This document shows positions 27,643 to 36,239 of a DNA stretch of 64,000 nucleotides, in pieces (the first letter of the stretch is position 1; each line of letters opens with the position of its first letter). The translations under genes were made by a program, and so were the position numbers. Source of the DNA: JAJXZJ01 sp050012855. Lineage in GTDB: Bacteria; Verrucomicrobiota; Verrucomicrobiia; Limisphaerales; J093. The notes below the pieces were generated by a model. That model was not told the origin of the DNA and did no database searches. It worked only from the letters and a program-made list of their open reading frames with translations. Location: the NCBI GenBank assembly GCA_050012855.1, contig JBEKGJ010000023.1:1-64000 (forward strand), read 5' to 3'.

Positions 27643-28074
27643 ACTGCACCTGAGGTGCCGGCCGCGTCGCGCCCGCTCAAGCGCCCCCAGGTCTCCCGTC
27701 AGGGAATTGTTGGGGAGCGTGGTCCGTGGCAAAGGCGAGGATTGACCCGTTCACGCTTGACCGCGCGCGGCCGGCACCAGTGCGCCGGCTTCCGCACGGA
27801 CGGTTCCAGCCGTCGAGTGAAGGAAGGCCCGTCTTGACCACCGCGTGGAAGAATTGTGCCAATACCGGGTGACCCCGTCATGATCGTCACGCCGCGTTTC
27901 GGCAGTAGAATCTGATCCCGCCATTGGAAGACTCACCACATCGCCCCGTTGGCCAACAGGGTTGGGGAATGTCGGGTTCTATAGCGCACGTATTAAAAGT
28001 CGCTGGCGGGCGTCAAGTTCGGTTTGGAGTTGTTCTGAATTGAGTCGGGGCCTGCAAAACCGTAACTTTGCCGG
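27643..28074. other. Intergenic region after the GH16 gene
   Basis: 432 bp with short high-GC frames on both strands but no recognisable product. A GCCGGC-containing self-complementary patch near 27770-27790 may fold. No T-run terminator or tRNA seen. Confidence 0.45.
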
Positions 28075-28431
28075 ATGAATTGGACGGAATCCCGCTGGTT
28101 GCCCATCCTGCTGCTGTTCCTGTCCAACCTGTTCATGACCGTCGCCTGGTACGGCCACTTGAAATTCAAGAGCCGCCCGCTCCTGCTGGTGATCCTGGTC
28201 AGTTGGGGCATCGCCTTCTTCGAGTATTGCCTGCAGGTGCCCGCCAACCGCTGGGGCAACGCCGTTTATACGGCCACGCAGCTCAAGATCCTGCAGGAAA
28301 TCATCACCCTGACCGTGTTCTGCGGCTTTGCCGTGCTCTATCTCGGCGAACGGCTCCGCTGGAACCATTTCGCGGCGTTTGTTTGCATTTTAGCCGCGGT
28401 GATGTTCACCTTCCTCCCGAGAAACACATGA
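28075..28431 (+). CDS. DUF486/DMT-family small membrane protein
   Basis: 118 residues with four membrane helices. FLSNLFMTVAWYGHLKF, SWGIAFFEYCLQVPANRWG and LKILQEIITLTVFCGFAVLYLGE match the DUF486 group, half-size relatives of the drug/metabolite transporters that probably work as dimers. Substrate unknown. Its stop overlaps the hisI start (ATGA), so it is cotranslated with an amino-acid biosynthesis gene; this may be packing rather than function. Confidence 0.88.
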   Translation: MNWTESRWLPILLLFLSNLFMTVAWYGHLKFKSRPLLLVILVSWGIAFFEYCLQVPANRWGNAVYTATQLKILQEIITLTVFCGFAVLYLGERLRWNHFAAFVCILAAVMFTFLPRNT

Positions 28432-28820
28432 GCTTCTACGACAAACTCAAGTTCGACGCCAGCGGCCTCATCCCCGCCATCGTGCAGGAACGGGCCACCG
28501 GCCGGGTGCTGATGATGGCCTGGATGAACCGCGCCTCGCTGGCGCAGACCATCGCCACCGGCAAGACGCATTTCTGGAGCCGGTCACGCCAGAAGTTCTG
28601 GATGAAAGGCGAGGAAAGCGGCCACACGCAGACGGTGAAGGACATCGCGTTCGACTGCGACGGCGACACCCTGCTAATCCAGGTCGAGCAGATCGGCGCG
28701 GCCTGTCACGAGGGCTACCGCTCCTGCTTCTTCCGATCCGTCGAAGGCCAGGGCGAAACCTTCAAGGTCACCGAGGCCCAACTTCAGAAGCCGGAGGAAA
28801 TCTACGGCAAGAAAAAATAA
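28428..28820 (+). CDS. hisI: Phosphoribosyl-AMP cyclohydrolase
   Basis: Third step of histidine synthesis: opens the adenine ring of PR-AMP using zinc and magnesium. Diagnostic strings are VLMMAWMNRASLAQTI, THFWSRSRQKFWMKGEESGHTQ, FDCDGDTLLIQVEQ (metal-binding Asp cluster) and ACHEGYRSCFFR (zinc cysteines). At 130 residues it is the stand-alone form without the HisE domain. The start overlaps the upstream stop, and its own stop overlaps the next start in TAATG. No other his genes are in the window. Confidence 0.96.
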   Translation: MSFYDKLKFDASGLIPAIVQERATGRVLMMAWMNRASLAQTIATGKTHFWSRSRQKFWMKGEESGHTQTVKDIAFDCDGDTLLIQVEQIGAACHEGYRSCFFRSVEGQGETFKVTEAQLQKPEEIYGKKK

Positions 28821-29344
28821 TGGACGGGTTTGTCCCATTCGGCAGCGAGGGTTACCTCGTGCTCGCCGGCGTGCTCGTCCTGGCCCGCGGACTGGATTGC
28901 CTCAGCACGTGGATCGCCACGCCCCGCCTGCTGCTTGAGGCCAATCCCATCGCCCGGTTCCTGGGCTGGCGCTGGGGCCTTGTCCTGAATGCCGTGATAT
29001 GCGGCCTCGTCGCCGCGTGGCCGTTCCCGGCCGTTACCATCGCCACCACCAGCCTGCTGATCGCCGCGCGGAATTTCCAGTCCGCCTGGCTGATGCGCAC
29101 AATGGGCGAGCGGGCCTATCGCGTCTGGCTGGCCGACCGCGTTAACGAAACCCGCCGAGGCCTGTTCCTCGGCTGCCTCGTCGGGCAGACCGCCATCCCG
29201 GCCTTCCTGGGCGGCGGGTTGATCTATTTCGGTGATCCGGACGTGATTCCGGTGGGTATCGGCTTCGGCATTTTATTTTACGGCGTGGCTGTCTTGCTGT
29301 TCACTTTGCTCTCGCTCCGGCGCCTGCTGCGGCCCGCGGGCTGA
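28820..29344 (+). CDS. Hypothetical membrane protein between hisI and trpE
   Basis: 174 residues, about five hydrophobic segments (YLVLAGVLVLARGLDCLSTW, GLVLNAVICGLVAAWPF, LGCLVGQTAIPAFLGGGLIYF, GFGILFYGVAVLLFTLLSL). The RGLDCLSTWIATP...EANP pattern is like small proteins annotated DUF5658-type or simply hypothetical. I do not assign a function. Start overlaps the hisI stop by one base; seven bases separate it from trpE, so the four genes form one transcription unit. Confidence 0.7.
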   Translation: MDGFVPFGSEGYLVLAGVLVLARGLDCLSTWIATPRLLLEANPIARFLGWRWGLVLNAVICGLVAAWPFPAVTIATTSLLIAARNFQSAWLMRTMGERAYRVWLADRVNETRRGLFLGCLVGQTAIPAFLGGGLIYFGDPDVIPVGIGFGILFYGVAVLLFTLLSLRRLLRPAG

Positions 29345-29351
29345 AACGACC

Positions 29352-30866
29352 ATGATCGCTCCGCGCCCGGACGAATTCGCGCGACTGGCCGGACAGGGCA
29401 ACCTGATCCCGGTGTACCGCCGCATTCTCGCCGATTTTGAAACGCCGCTCTCCGCCTACCGCAAGCTCCGCGGGCAGGGCGAATCCTTCCTGTTCGAGTC
29501 CGTGGAAGGCGGCGAGCATCTCGGCCGCTATTCGTTTGTCGGCTGCAACCCGCGCGCCGTCGTCATCCAGCGCGGCCCGGTCGTCGAAGTCCGCGAGGAC
29601 GGCCGGGTGACCGAACAGTTCACGGTGTCGCGCACGCCCGGTCCGGGCGCGGTCGCCGACGTCCTCGTAGTCGTTGAACGCGTGATGGCCCGCTACCGGC
29701 CGGTCGCCTTGCCCGGGCTGCCACGGTTTACCGGTGGCGCCGTCGGCTTCCTTGGTTACGAGTTCATCCACGACATCGAACCGGTCGTGCCGCGTCCGCC
29801 CGCCGACGAACTTGGGACGCCGACCGCCTATTTTCTCATCGCCGACGAACTACTGGTCTTCGACCGCGTCGCACAGACGATCACTGTGCTGGCCAACGCG
29901 TTTCTCGATGGGAGCGTGCCGCCGGACGAGGCCTACCACGACGCGGTAAGCGAGATCGAGCGCCTGGTCGCACTGCTGGAACAACCCCTCGACCACCAAC
30001 CGGTGAGCCTGCCCGAGAATGCGCCGGCCCTCCCGTTCACGTCCAACACGCCGCGCGAGAAGTTCCTCGCGAACGTGGCGCGGGCCAAGGAATACATCAC
30101 CGCCGGGGACATCATCCAGGTGGTCGGCTCACAGCGCTTTTCCGCACCGGTCACGGCGCCCCCGCTCGATGTGTATCGGGCCGCCCGCACGATCAATCCC
30201 TCGCCCTACATGTTCCTGCTCGAACTGGAAGGATTCGCTCTCGTGGGCGCCTCACCGGAAATCCATGTGCGCTGCGAGGACCGCGCGGTGGAGATCCGGC
30301 CCATCGCCGGCACGCGCCAGCGCGGCGCCACGCCCGGGGAGGACCAAGCCTTGGAGCGGGAACTGCTGGCCGACCCCAAGGAACGCGCCGAGCACGTCAT
30401 GCTGGTGGATCTGGCGCGGAACGACCTCGGCCGCGTGTGCGATTACGGCTCGGTGAAGGTGAAGGACCTGATGATCATCGAGCGTTACAGCCACGTCATG
30501 CACATCGTGTCGCAAGTGGAAGGCCGGCTCGCGGCGGACCGCACGCCGTTCGACCTGATGCGCGCCACCTTCCCGGCCGGCACGCTCAGCGGCGCGCCGA
30601 AAATCCGCGCCATGCAGATCATCTCCGAGCTGGAGGGCACGACCCGCGGACCCTACGGCGGCTGCGTCGGCTATTTCTCGTTCAGCGGCAACCTCGATTG
30701 CTGCATCACCATCCGCACCGCGCTGCTCAAGGAAGGCAAAGCGTACGTCCAGGCCGGCGGCGGCTGGGTGAACGACTCGACACCCGAAGGCGAATTGCAG
30801 GAGACCGTGAACAAATCCAAGGCGATGCTGACCGCGGTGGCGATGGCCGAGGGCTTTGTCCGGTAG
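29352..30866 (+). CDS. trpE: Anthranilate synthase component I
   Basis: Converts chorismate to anthranilate using ammonia from the TrpG subunit, the first committed step of tryptophan synthesis. The N-terminal domain carries the feedback-related region LFESVEGGEHLGRYSFVG in place of the classical LLES. The catalytic chorismate-binding domain shows NPSPYMFLLEL, GASPEIHVRCE, RPIAGTRQRGAT, FPAGTLSGAPKIRAMQII and YGGCVGYFSFSGNLD. 504 residues, full length. TrpG is not adjacent, and the product could in principle serve folate (PabB), but the long N domain favours TrpE. Confidence 0.93.
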   Translation: MIAPRPDEFARLAGQGNLIPVYRRILADFETPLSAYRKLRGQGESFLFESVEGGEHLGRYSFVGCNPRAVVIQRGPVVEVREDGRVTEQFTVSRTPGPGAVADVLVVVERVMARYRPVALPGLPRFTGGAVGFLGYEFIHDIEPVVPRPPADELGTPTAYFLIADELLVFDRVAQTITVLANAFLDGSVPPDEAYHDAVSEIERLVALLEQPLDHQPVSLPENAPALPFTSNTPREKFLANVARAKEYITAGDIIQVVGSQRFSAPVTAPPLDVYRAARTINPSPYMFLLELEGFALVGASPEIHVRCEDRAVEIRPIAGTRQRGATPGEDQALERELLADPKERAEHVMLVDLARNDLGRVCDYGSVKVKDLMIIERYSHVMHIVSQVEGRLAADRTPFDLMRATFPAGTLSGAPKIRAMQIISELEGTTRGPYGGCVGYFSFSGNLDCCITIRTALLKEGKAYVQAGGGWVNDSTPEGELQETVNKSKAMLTAVAMAEGFVR

Positions 30867-31064
30867 CCATTTCACGGGCTGGCGGAAGCGCCCAGTCACA
30901 GGCCGCCTGGTAATGATTGCGTGATTGCGTCGAGCCTCCGGCTCCACTGCGGATCGCCGTTCAACGGCGCGGTGGCCACGATGGCACGGCCGTTGGTTCG
31001 CACCCCGGACCGGTCCGCCGAGGAATGTCTTGATCCGCTTCGCCCGGTACCGCCAAGTTGTCCC

Positions 31065-32417
31065 ATGCAAACGCATCTCCGCCGTGCGGTTGGGTTCGTC
31101 GTGACGGTGTTCTGCGTTCTCGCGGCGATTCCGTTGCTCCGTGCGGCGCCGGCGAAGTTCCCGCTCCAGGCAGGGGCGGACGGGCGACATCTGACGGACA
31201 GCGCCGGCAAACCGTTTCTCGTGCTCGGCGATTCCGCGTGGTCCCTCATCGCCCAACTCCCGGAAACGGACGCCGCTCGCTATCTCGACGACCGGGCCAG
31301 GCGCGGCTTCAGTGCGATCATCGTCAATCTCGTCGAGCACAAGTTCGCCTCCTGCGCCCCGGCGCTGCGCGACGGCGTGCAGCCGTTCCTCAAGCCGGGT
31401 GACTTCACCCAGCCGAACCCGGCTTACTTCGCGTACGCCCATCGGGTCGTCGCGGCGGCACAACGCCGGGGCATCTCGGTATGGCTTTGCCCGGCCTACC
31501 TGGGCTGGGGCGGTGGGGACGAAGGCTGGTTCAAGGAGATCCAGGCCGGCGGACCGACGGTGTTGCGTGGTTACGGGCGTTTCGTGGGGGAACGGTTCGC
31601 GGATCTGTCGAATGTGGTCTGGATGATGGGCGGGGATTTCGCTCTGCCTCCGGCCGAACGCTGGACGGGCAACGAACTGGCCGCCGGCTTGCGCGAAGGC
31701 GGCGCCCGCCAGCTCATGACCGCGCACGGCGGACAGACGGCGGCCACCGAAACGTTCGGCGACGCATCCTGGCTCGCCGTGGACACGGTTTACAGCTATG
31801 TCGCCGACCTGTATCGTCCGCTCCTCGCCGCCCACGCCCGCCAGCCCGCGCGTCCCTTCGTGCTGATCGAAACCATCTATGAAGGCGAGCATAACTCCCG
31901 GCCGGAACAGATCCGGCGCCAGGCCTGGTGCGCGATGCTCGGCGGCGCCGCGGGCCAATTCTTCGGCAACAACCCAATCTGGCACTTCGATGGCCCCACA
32001 CTCTTCCCGCACAAGGACACCTGGCAGCAGGCGTTGAACGGCACCGGCACGCGTGACATGGCGCGGCTGGGCGCGTTCTTCGCCGTGCGACCCTGGCCGG
32101 CCCTCGTGCCCGACGGCGACAACCAACTCGTGGCGAACGCCACGAACGGCCCCGGTCACATCGCCGCCGCATGCACGGCCGACCGTCGCCTCGCCGTCAT
32201 CTATGCTCCGGCGGACGATCAATCCTCTCGCGAGATCGTGCTGAACCTGGATCGGCTCCCAGGACCAGTCATCGCCACGTGGTTCAACCCGGCACAGGAC
32301 ACGGCACCCGCAACGCCGGGCGTCGTGCTGCCGAACCGCGGCTCGCAAACCGTCCGCACGCCGGGCGAGAATGGCGCTGGCGCGAATGACTGGGTGCTGA
32401 CCCTCGAAGTGCGCTGA
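31065..32417 (+). CDS. Secreted DUF4038/GH140-like glycosidase (apiosidase-type)
   Basis: Sec signal (VVTVFCVLAAIPLLRAAP), then a TIM-barrel domain of the DUF4038 family. GADGRHLTDSAGKPFLVLGDSAWSL is the canonical opening; GFSAIIVNLVEHKF, WLCPAYLGWGG, WMMGGDF and FVLIETIYEGEHN place the catalytic acidic residues in the expected strand ends. GH140 apiosidases, the characterised members, remove apiose from pectic rhamnogalacturonan II. The C-terminal beta-sandwich (AVIYAPADDQSSREIVLNLD...WFNP) is also typical. Start is the ATG before QTHLRRAV; earlier starts lack a signal sequence. First of three secreted carbohydrate-related genes on this strand. Confidence 0.85.
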   Translation: MQTHLRRAVGFVVTVFCVLAAIPLLRAAPAKFPLQAGADGRHLTDSAGKPFLVLGDSAWSLIAQLPETDAARYLDDRARRGFSAIIVNLVEHKFASCAPALRDGVQPFLKPGDFTQPNPAYFAYAHRVVAAAQRRGISVWLCPAYLGWGGGDEGWFKEIQAGGPTVLRGYGRFVGERFADLSNVVWMMGGDFALPPAERWTGNELAAGLREGGARQLMTAHGGQTAATETFGDASWLAVDTVYSYVADLYRPLLAAHARQPARPFVLIETIYEGEHNSRPEQIRRQAWCAMLGGAAGQFFGNNPIWHFDGPTLFPHKDTWQQALNGTGTRDMARLGAFFAVRPWPALVPDGDNQLVANATNGPGHIAAACTADRRLAVIYAPADDQSSREIVLNLDRLPGPVIATWFNPAQDTAPATPGVVLPNRGSQTVRTPGENGAGANDWVLTLEVR

Positions 32418-32482
32418 ACCGCCGTTCTCCTGCCGGTCAAAGGGCCTGTTCAACCGCGGTCAGTCGGACTACATTGCCCGCC

Positions 32483-33265
32483 ATGATGCTCCCACGCTGC
32501 GCCCGGTGGCTGGCGGTCGTGACCTGCCTTTCCGGTTTGGCCGCGCCGCCCGCTGGTTATCACCTCGAATGGGCCGATGAGTTCGATGGCACCATGCTCG
32601 ACCTGACGAAATGGCAACATCGCGGACTCGGCCCGCGCCGGACGGGCGAGAACGTCACCAACACGGTGTCGGTGGGCGGCGGGTTCCTCACCATCACCAC
32701 CTACACTGCCAACGGCAAACACCACACCGGCATGATCGGCACCGAAGGCCGCTTCGAACGCACCTTTGGCTACTATGAGGCGCGCATCCGCTTCGAGGAC
32801 TCGCCCGGCATGTGGTCGGCCTTCTGGTCGCAAATTCCCTCCATGGGCAGTCACATCGGCGACCCAGGACAGGGCGGGATCGAAATTGACATCCTCGAAC
32901 ACCGCGTCTTCGACCAACCCGGCAAGAACATTGGGGACACGATCCAGCACGCCCTGCACTGGGACGGCTACGGCCCGGAGCACAAAACCCGCGCCAAGCT
33001 GACCGATCGCTTGGGGTTGGACCGGGGCTTTCACCTCTACGGGTTCGAGTGGACCCCCACCGAGAACCGATTCTACGTGGACGGCAAGCTCACCTGGGCG
33101 ACCGGACCGGTGTCGAAGCGTCCGCAATACCTGATTCTCAGCACGGAAGTGGAGGACAAGGGTTGGGCGGGCACCATCCCGGTTGGCGGCTACGGCGACC
33201 TCGCGACCAGCAAGACGCGGATGATCGTGGACTACGTCCGGTATTACGCACCCCCCGGCCCATGA
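32483..33265 (+). CDS. Secreted GH16 glycosidase
   Basis: Compact 260-residue single-domain GH16. A short signal peptide (WLAVVTCLSGLAAPPAG) precedes the fold opener YHLEWADEFDG. The active site EIDILE gives nucleophile Glu134 and acid/base Glu139, five residues apart as in the beta-bulge type. YEARIRFEDSPGMWSAFWSQ, GFHLYGFEWTPTENRFYVDG and MIVDYVRYY are family strings. Probably cleaves internal beta-glucan or xyloglucan-type bonds. Two adjacent ATG codons are possible starts. 65 bp after the apiosidase-like gene, so likely the same transcript. It differs from the other GH16 in the window by lacking binding modules. Confidence 0.92.
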   Translation: MMLPRCARWLAVVTCLSGLAAPPAGYHLEWADEFDGTMLDLTKWQHRGLGPRRTGENVTNTVSVGGGFLTITTYTANGKHHTGMIGTEGRFERTFGYYEARIRFEDSPGMWSAFWSQIPSMGSHIGDPGQGGIEIDILEHRVFDQPGKNIGDTIQHALHWDGYGPEHKTRAKLTDRLGLDRGFHLYGFEWTPTENRFYVDGKLTWATGPVSKRPQYLILSTEVEDKGWAGTIPVGGYGDLATSKTRMIVDYVRYYAPPGP

Positions 33266-33309
33266 TTTGAAGTTGAATTGGCGCGGTGCGCCACGGCCCA
33301 ATCCCGTCC

Positions 33310-35004
33310 ATGAAACCCTTGGAGCAAGTTCGCTGGAGGCTTGGCGTGGTCCTGGCCGCGCTCGCCCTCGCTGCCTTGACCCACGCCTTGAGCGCCGACG
33401 AACCCGCGGCCCGGCATCGGAAATTCATCGAGTTGGGCTGGGACATTCCCTCGACGGCGCTGCTGCGGGAGGCCTGGCACGCGATGGAAACGAACACGCC
33501 CTTCGACGGCGTCATGTTCAAGGTCGAAACCAAAGACGATCAGGGCGCCAGCCGCAGCACCGAGGCGCTCTGGGACGCCCGGCCCTGGAAACGCGAATGG
33601 CTGCAAGACGCGCTGGCGGATCTGAAATCGTGCCGGTTCACGCGGTTCACCGACAACTTCCTTCGCTTCAACGCCACGCCCGGCGACCTCGACTGGGCCG
33701 ACGACCCCGGCTGGACAGCCCTCGCGGACAAGGCCGGGGACTGCGCGTGGCTGGTGAAGCAGGCTGGCGGCAAGGGGCTGGCGATTGATTTCGAATCCTA
33801 CGGGGCGCACCAGTTTAAGTTCGACGCCGCCAGGAGACGCTCCTTCGCGGATACGGCGGCATGGGCGCGGAAACGCGGGGCCCAATTCGCGCAGGCCGTC
33901 GCCCGCGAATTTCCCGACGCTGTCCTGCTGACGCTCTGGATGAACAGCATCAATTTCAAGGCCGGCAAAAGTGACCTGCCGCAGAATATTCTCGCGTCCG
34001 CCGGCTATGGCCTGCTGCCGGCGTTCATTGACGGGATGCTTGATGCGGCACCACCGGCGATGGTGTTGGTGGACGGCTGCGAAGACGGCTACTACCTCGA
34101 CAGCGCCGAGGAATACCTGCGCACCGCGCACGAGCTGCGTTCGTGGAACGGCGCCGCCATCCGCCTCGTCTCGCCGGCGAACCGTCCAAAATATCGGCAG
34201 CAGGTGCAGGCGGGTTTCGGCTTCTACCTCGACATGTTCCTGAACAACGCGACGAACCATTATTATCGCGGCCCGATCAACGGTTCCCGCCTCGCGCGCC
34301 TGGAACGGAATCTCGCCTTCGCGTGCGACGCCGCCGACGAATATGTGTGGGTTTACGGGGAGCAATGCCGCTGGTGGGGCCGGCCGACGAGCGTGCCCAA
34401 CAGCGTCGGTCAGGGCCGCCTGTGGGAGGAAGCGTTGCCCGGCATCACCCGCGCCATCGCCCAGGTCCGCGACCCGATGCGCGCGGCGCAGGACGAAATC
34501 GCGAAGCTCCGCGCCGCCGGCACGCTGACCAACCTCGCCCGCAACGCGGACTTTGCCCAACCCGCGAGCAGGCAGGAAGGCGCGTTGCCGGCCGAGTTCA
34601 GCACCTGGCAGGACGAGCAGACCTCTCCCGGCAAGTTCGCGTGGGATGCCGGTGTGGGTGGCGGCGCCGGGCGCGCGGCCGGCGTGAAATCGGGCTGCTT
34701 CATCCAATCCCACGACGTGCGGCCGGGCGAAACTTATGCGGTCCAGGCGGAGTGCCTGCCCCGCGGCGCGTCCAACCCGACCCTGATCGCACGCTGGCAA
34801 ACGGCCGAGGGTCGTTGGACGCACGAGCACGACGACCGCACGTTCGTGTTCCGGCCGGACGAAGGCGCGTGGCCGAAAGCGTTCGGCGTAATCACCGTTC
34901 CGTCCGCCGTGGGAAAACTGGTCATTCTCCTCAACGTCACCGGCCAGGTCGCCGACACCGACGTGTGCTGGTTCGACAATCTGGCGCTGTATCGGCTCCG
35001 GTGA
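33310..35004 (+). CDS. Secreted putative TIM-barrel protein with C-terminal carbohydrate-binding-like domain
   Basis: No named family recognised. Sec signal, then FIELGWDIPSTALLREAW, FDGVMFKVETK, FTRFTDNFLRFNATPGDLDWADD, GLAIDFESYGAHQF and DAVLLTLWMNSINF, a strand-helix rhythm consistent with a TIM barrel; the conserved-looking acidic residues in IDFESYG and VDGCEDGYYLDS could be catalytic. From about residue 420 a beta-sandwich (TNLARNADFAQPASRQEG...VCWFDNLALYRL) resembles a CBM4/9-like module seen in secreted hydrolases of this group. Follows the GH16 by 44 bp. I infer a glycosidase role from architecture and neighbours only. Confidence 0.55.
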   Translation: MKPLEQVRWRLGVVLAALALAALTHALSADEPAARHRKFIELGWDIPSTALLREAWHAMETNTPFDGVMFKVETKDDQGASRSTEALWDARPWKREWLQDALADLKSCRFTRFTDNFLRFNATPGDLDWADDPGWTALADKAGDCAWLVKQAGGKGLAIDFESYGAHQFKFDAARRRSFADTAAWARKRGAQFAQAVAREFPDAVLLTLWMNSINFKAGKSDLPQNILASAGYGLLPAFIDGMLDAAPPAMVLVDGCEDGYYLDSAEEYLRTAHELRSWNGAAIRLVSPANRPKYRQQVQAGFGFYLDMFLNNATNHYYRGPINGSRLARLERNLAFACDAADEYVWVYGEQCRWWGRPTSVPNSVGQGRLWEEALPGITRAIAQVRDPMRAAQDEIAKLRAAGTLTNLARNADFAQPASRQEGALPAEFSTWQDEQTSPGKFAWDAGVGGGAGRAAGVKSGCFIQSHDVRPGETYAVQAECLPRGASNPTLIARWQTAEGRWTHEHDDRTFVFRPDEGAWPKAFGVITVPSAVGKLVILLNVTGQVADTDVCWFDNLALYRLR

Positions 35005-35181
35005 AGGCCGGGGATGCCGGACCCCGCAGCACCCAACAGCTCTTGTTCCAACCGCAGTCTTCTGGGAAGCGCAGGCTGCCTGCTGCCGGGCTCCGACCTT
35101 GCCAGAGCCAGCAGGAATCAATGATAAAGAATACTCGAGTTTTTCCGCGCTTGGCTGAACCTCCAACCCTCTCGGACCGGC

Positions 35182-35910
35182 TTGGCGGCCAGTGGCCCGA
35201 AGTGGAGGCGCACATGGCAGGCCGTCATGGACGCGATTGTGAACACCAAGACGGGATCCACCTGGGAACGCTGGGACCGCGCCGTCAAGGATCATGCCTT
35301 CGACAGCATCCGCCACCGTCGCGTCCGGGAAACCCAGGCCGAGCATCTGCTGGCCGCACTGAACCACGGGGCGGTGGCAACGAATGTATTCCTGCGCCGA
35401 TTGCACAACTTCGCGTTGGACATGAACTGGCTTCCCTGGCCGGTGATTCCCGAGCGCCAGTGGCCGGCGGTTCGGTATGGCCCCAAACGGACCATCACGT
35501 TCGCCAAACATGCGGACATCGTCGAGCGGGAGACCAACCCCGAACGCAGGGCGTTCTACCAGCTTCTATGGCATCTGGGCGGTTCCCCGGAAATGTCGCC
35601 AACCTCAACGCCGAAGACGTCGATTGGCGCAACCGGCTGATCAGCTACCGCCGCCAGAAGACGAAGCAGACGGCCTAGATCCACTTCGGCGACGCGCTCG
35701 CGAAGATTCAGGAAGGCCTGCCCAAGACCGGCCCTTTGTTTCCGCATCTGCGGTCGATTCGCGCCTCCGACCGGGCGACGGAGTTCAAGCAGCGGTGTCG
35801 CGGTTTTGAGATCGAGGAGATCACGCTGCATTCCTGCCGATATGCCTGGGCGGAGCGGGCCAAAACCGCTGACAACCCGGAGCGCTTCCATGTCGTGCCA
35901 CGCCCAGGCG
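35182..35910 (+). pseudogene. Broken tyrosine recombinase (phage-type integrase)
   Basis: Two reading frames together spell an integrase core. The first gives TWQAVMDAIVNTKTGSTWERW, FLRRLHNFALDMNWLPWPV and RRAFYQLLWHLGGS, then shifts frame near 35595. The second continues VANLNAEDVDWRNRLISYRRQKTKQ, is broken by TAG at 35676, and goes on IHFGDALAKIQEGLPKTGPLFPHL...EITLHSCRYAWAERAK, containing the His-x-x-Arg box. The segment with the catalytic Tyr is not found beyond about 35900, and the 5' end starts abruptly in the middle of the SAM-like N domain. One frameshift, one stop and loss of both ends make it a relic. It may mark an old integration. Confidence 0.8.
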
Positions 35911-36212
35911 CCACTCGTCAGGAGAGCCTCCGGCGTTTGGCCGCGGAATCTCACTGTCAAGCCCGAAGACGGGCGCAACTCCGAGGTCCGAGGTCTCCGC
36001 ATTCCGCAAGAATAACTGGACCCGGGCTCCCAACTGAGGTCGGGATCCCGACGGTAGCGCATGGCCTGGGCCAGTGTGTGCCGCGTGGTCAATACGCCAA
36101 CCAAGCCGAGGCTGGTTGCTTCGGCGGCGCTTGCTTGATTCAGAATGACTCCCTTGGCGAGTGTTAGAGCCGTGCTTCCCAAGAAAAAACACCCTCGAAT
36201 CAGGGGGTTCAT
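35910..36212 (-). pseudogene. Possible 5' remnant of a gene with a signal peptide
   Basis: From an ATG 28 bp past the stop of the alpha-barrel gene the frame opens with a plausible export signal (NPLIRGCFFLGSTALTLAKGVILNQASAAE) and runs on, but beyond about 35910 it reads antisense to the integrase relic. I recognise nothing in it. It could be a truncated last gene of the minus-strand operon, cut by the integration event, or chance. Confidence 0.3.
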
Positions 36213-36239
36213 GGGCTGATCCACCGAATGATCTTTGGA

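Noticed and set aside
28068..28427. N-terminal extension of HisI
   Set aside because: It is an out-of-frame reading of the DUF486 gene; HisI starts at the overlapping ATG.
30252..32453. 733-codon open frame on the minus strand across trpE and the DUF4038 gene
   Set aside because: Arg/His/Ala-rich shadow of two genes with clear motifs on the other strand; no domain, signal or start context.
33244..35511. 755-codon minus-strand open frame opposite the third CAZyme-like gene
   Set aside because: High-GC antisense shadow without recognisable motifs. The plus strand carries a signal peptide and coherent domains.
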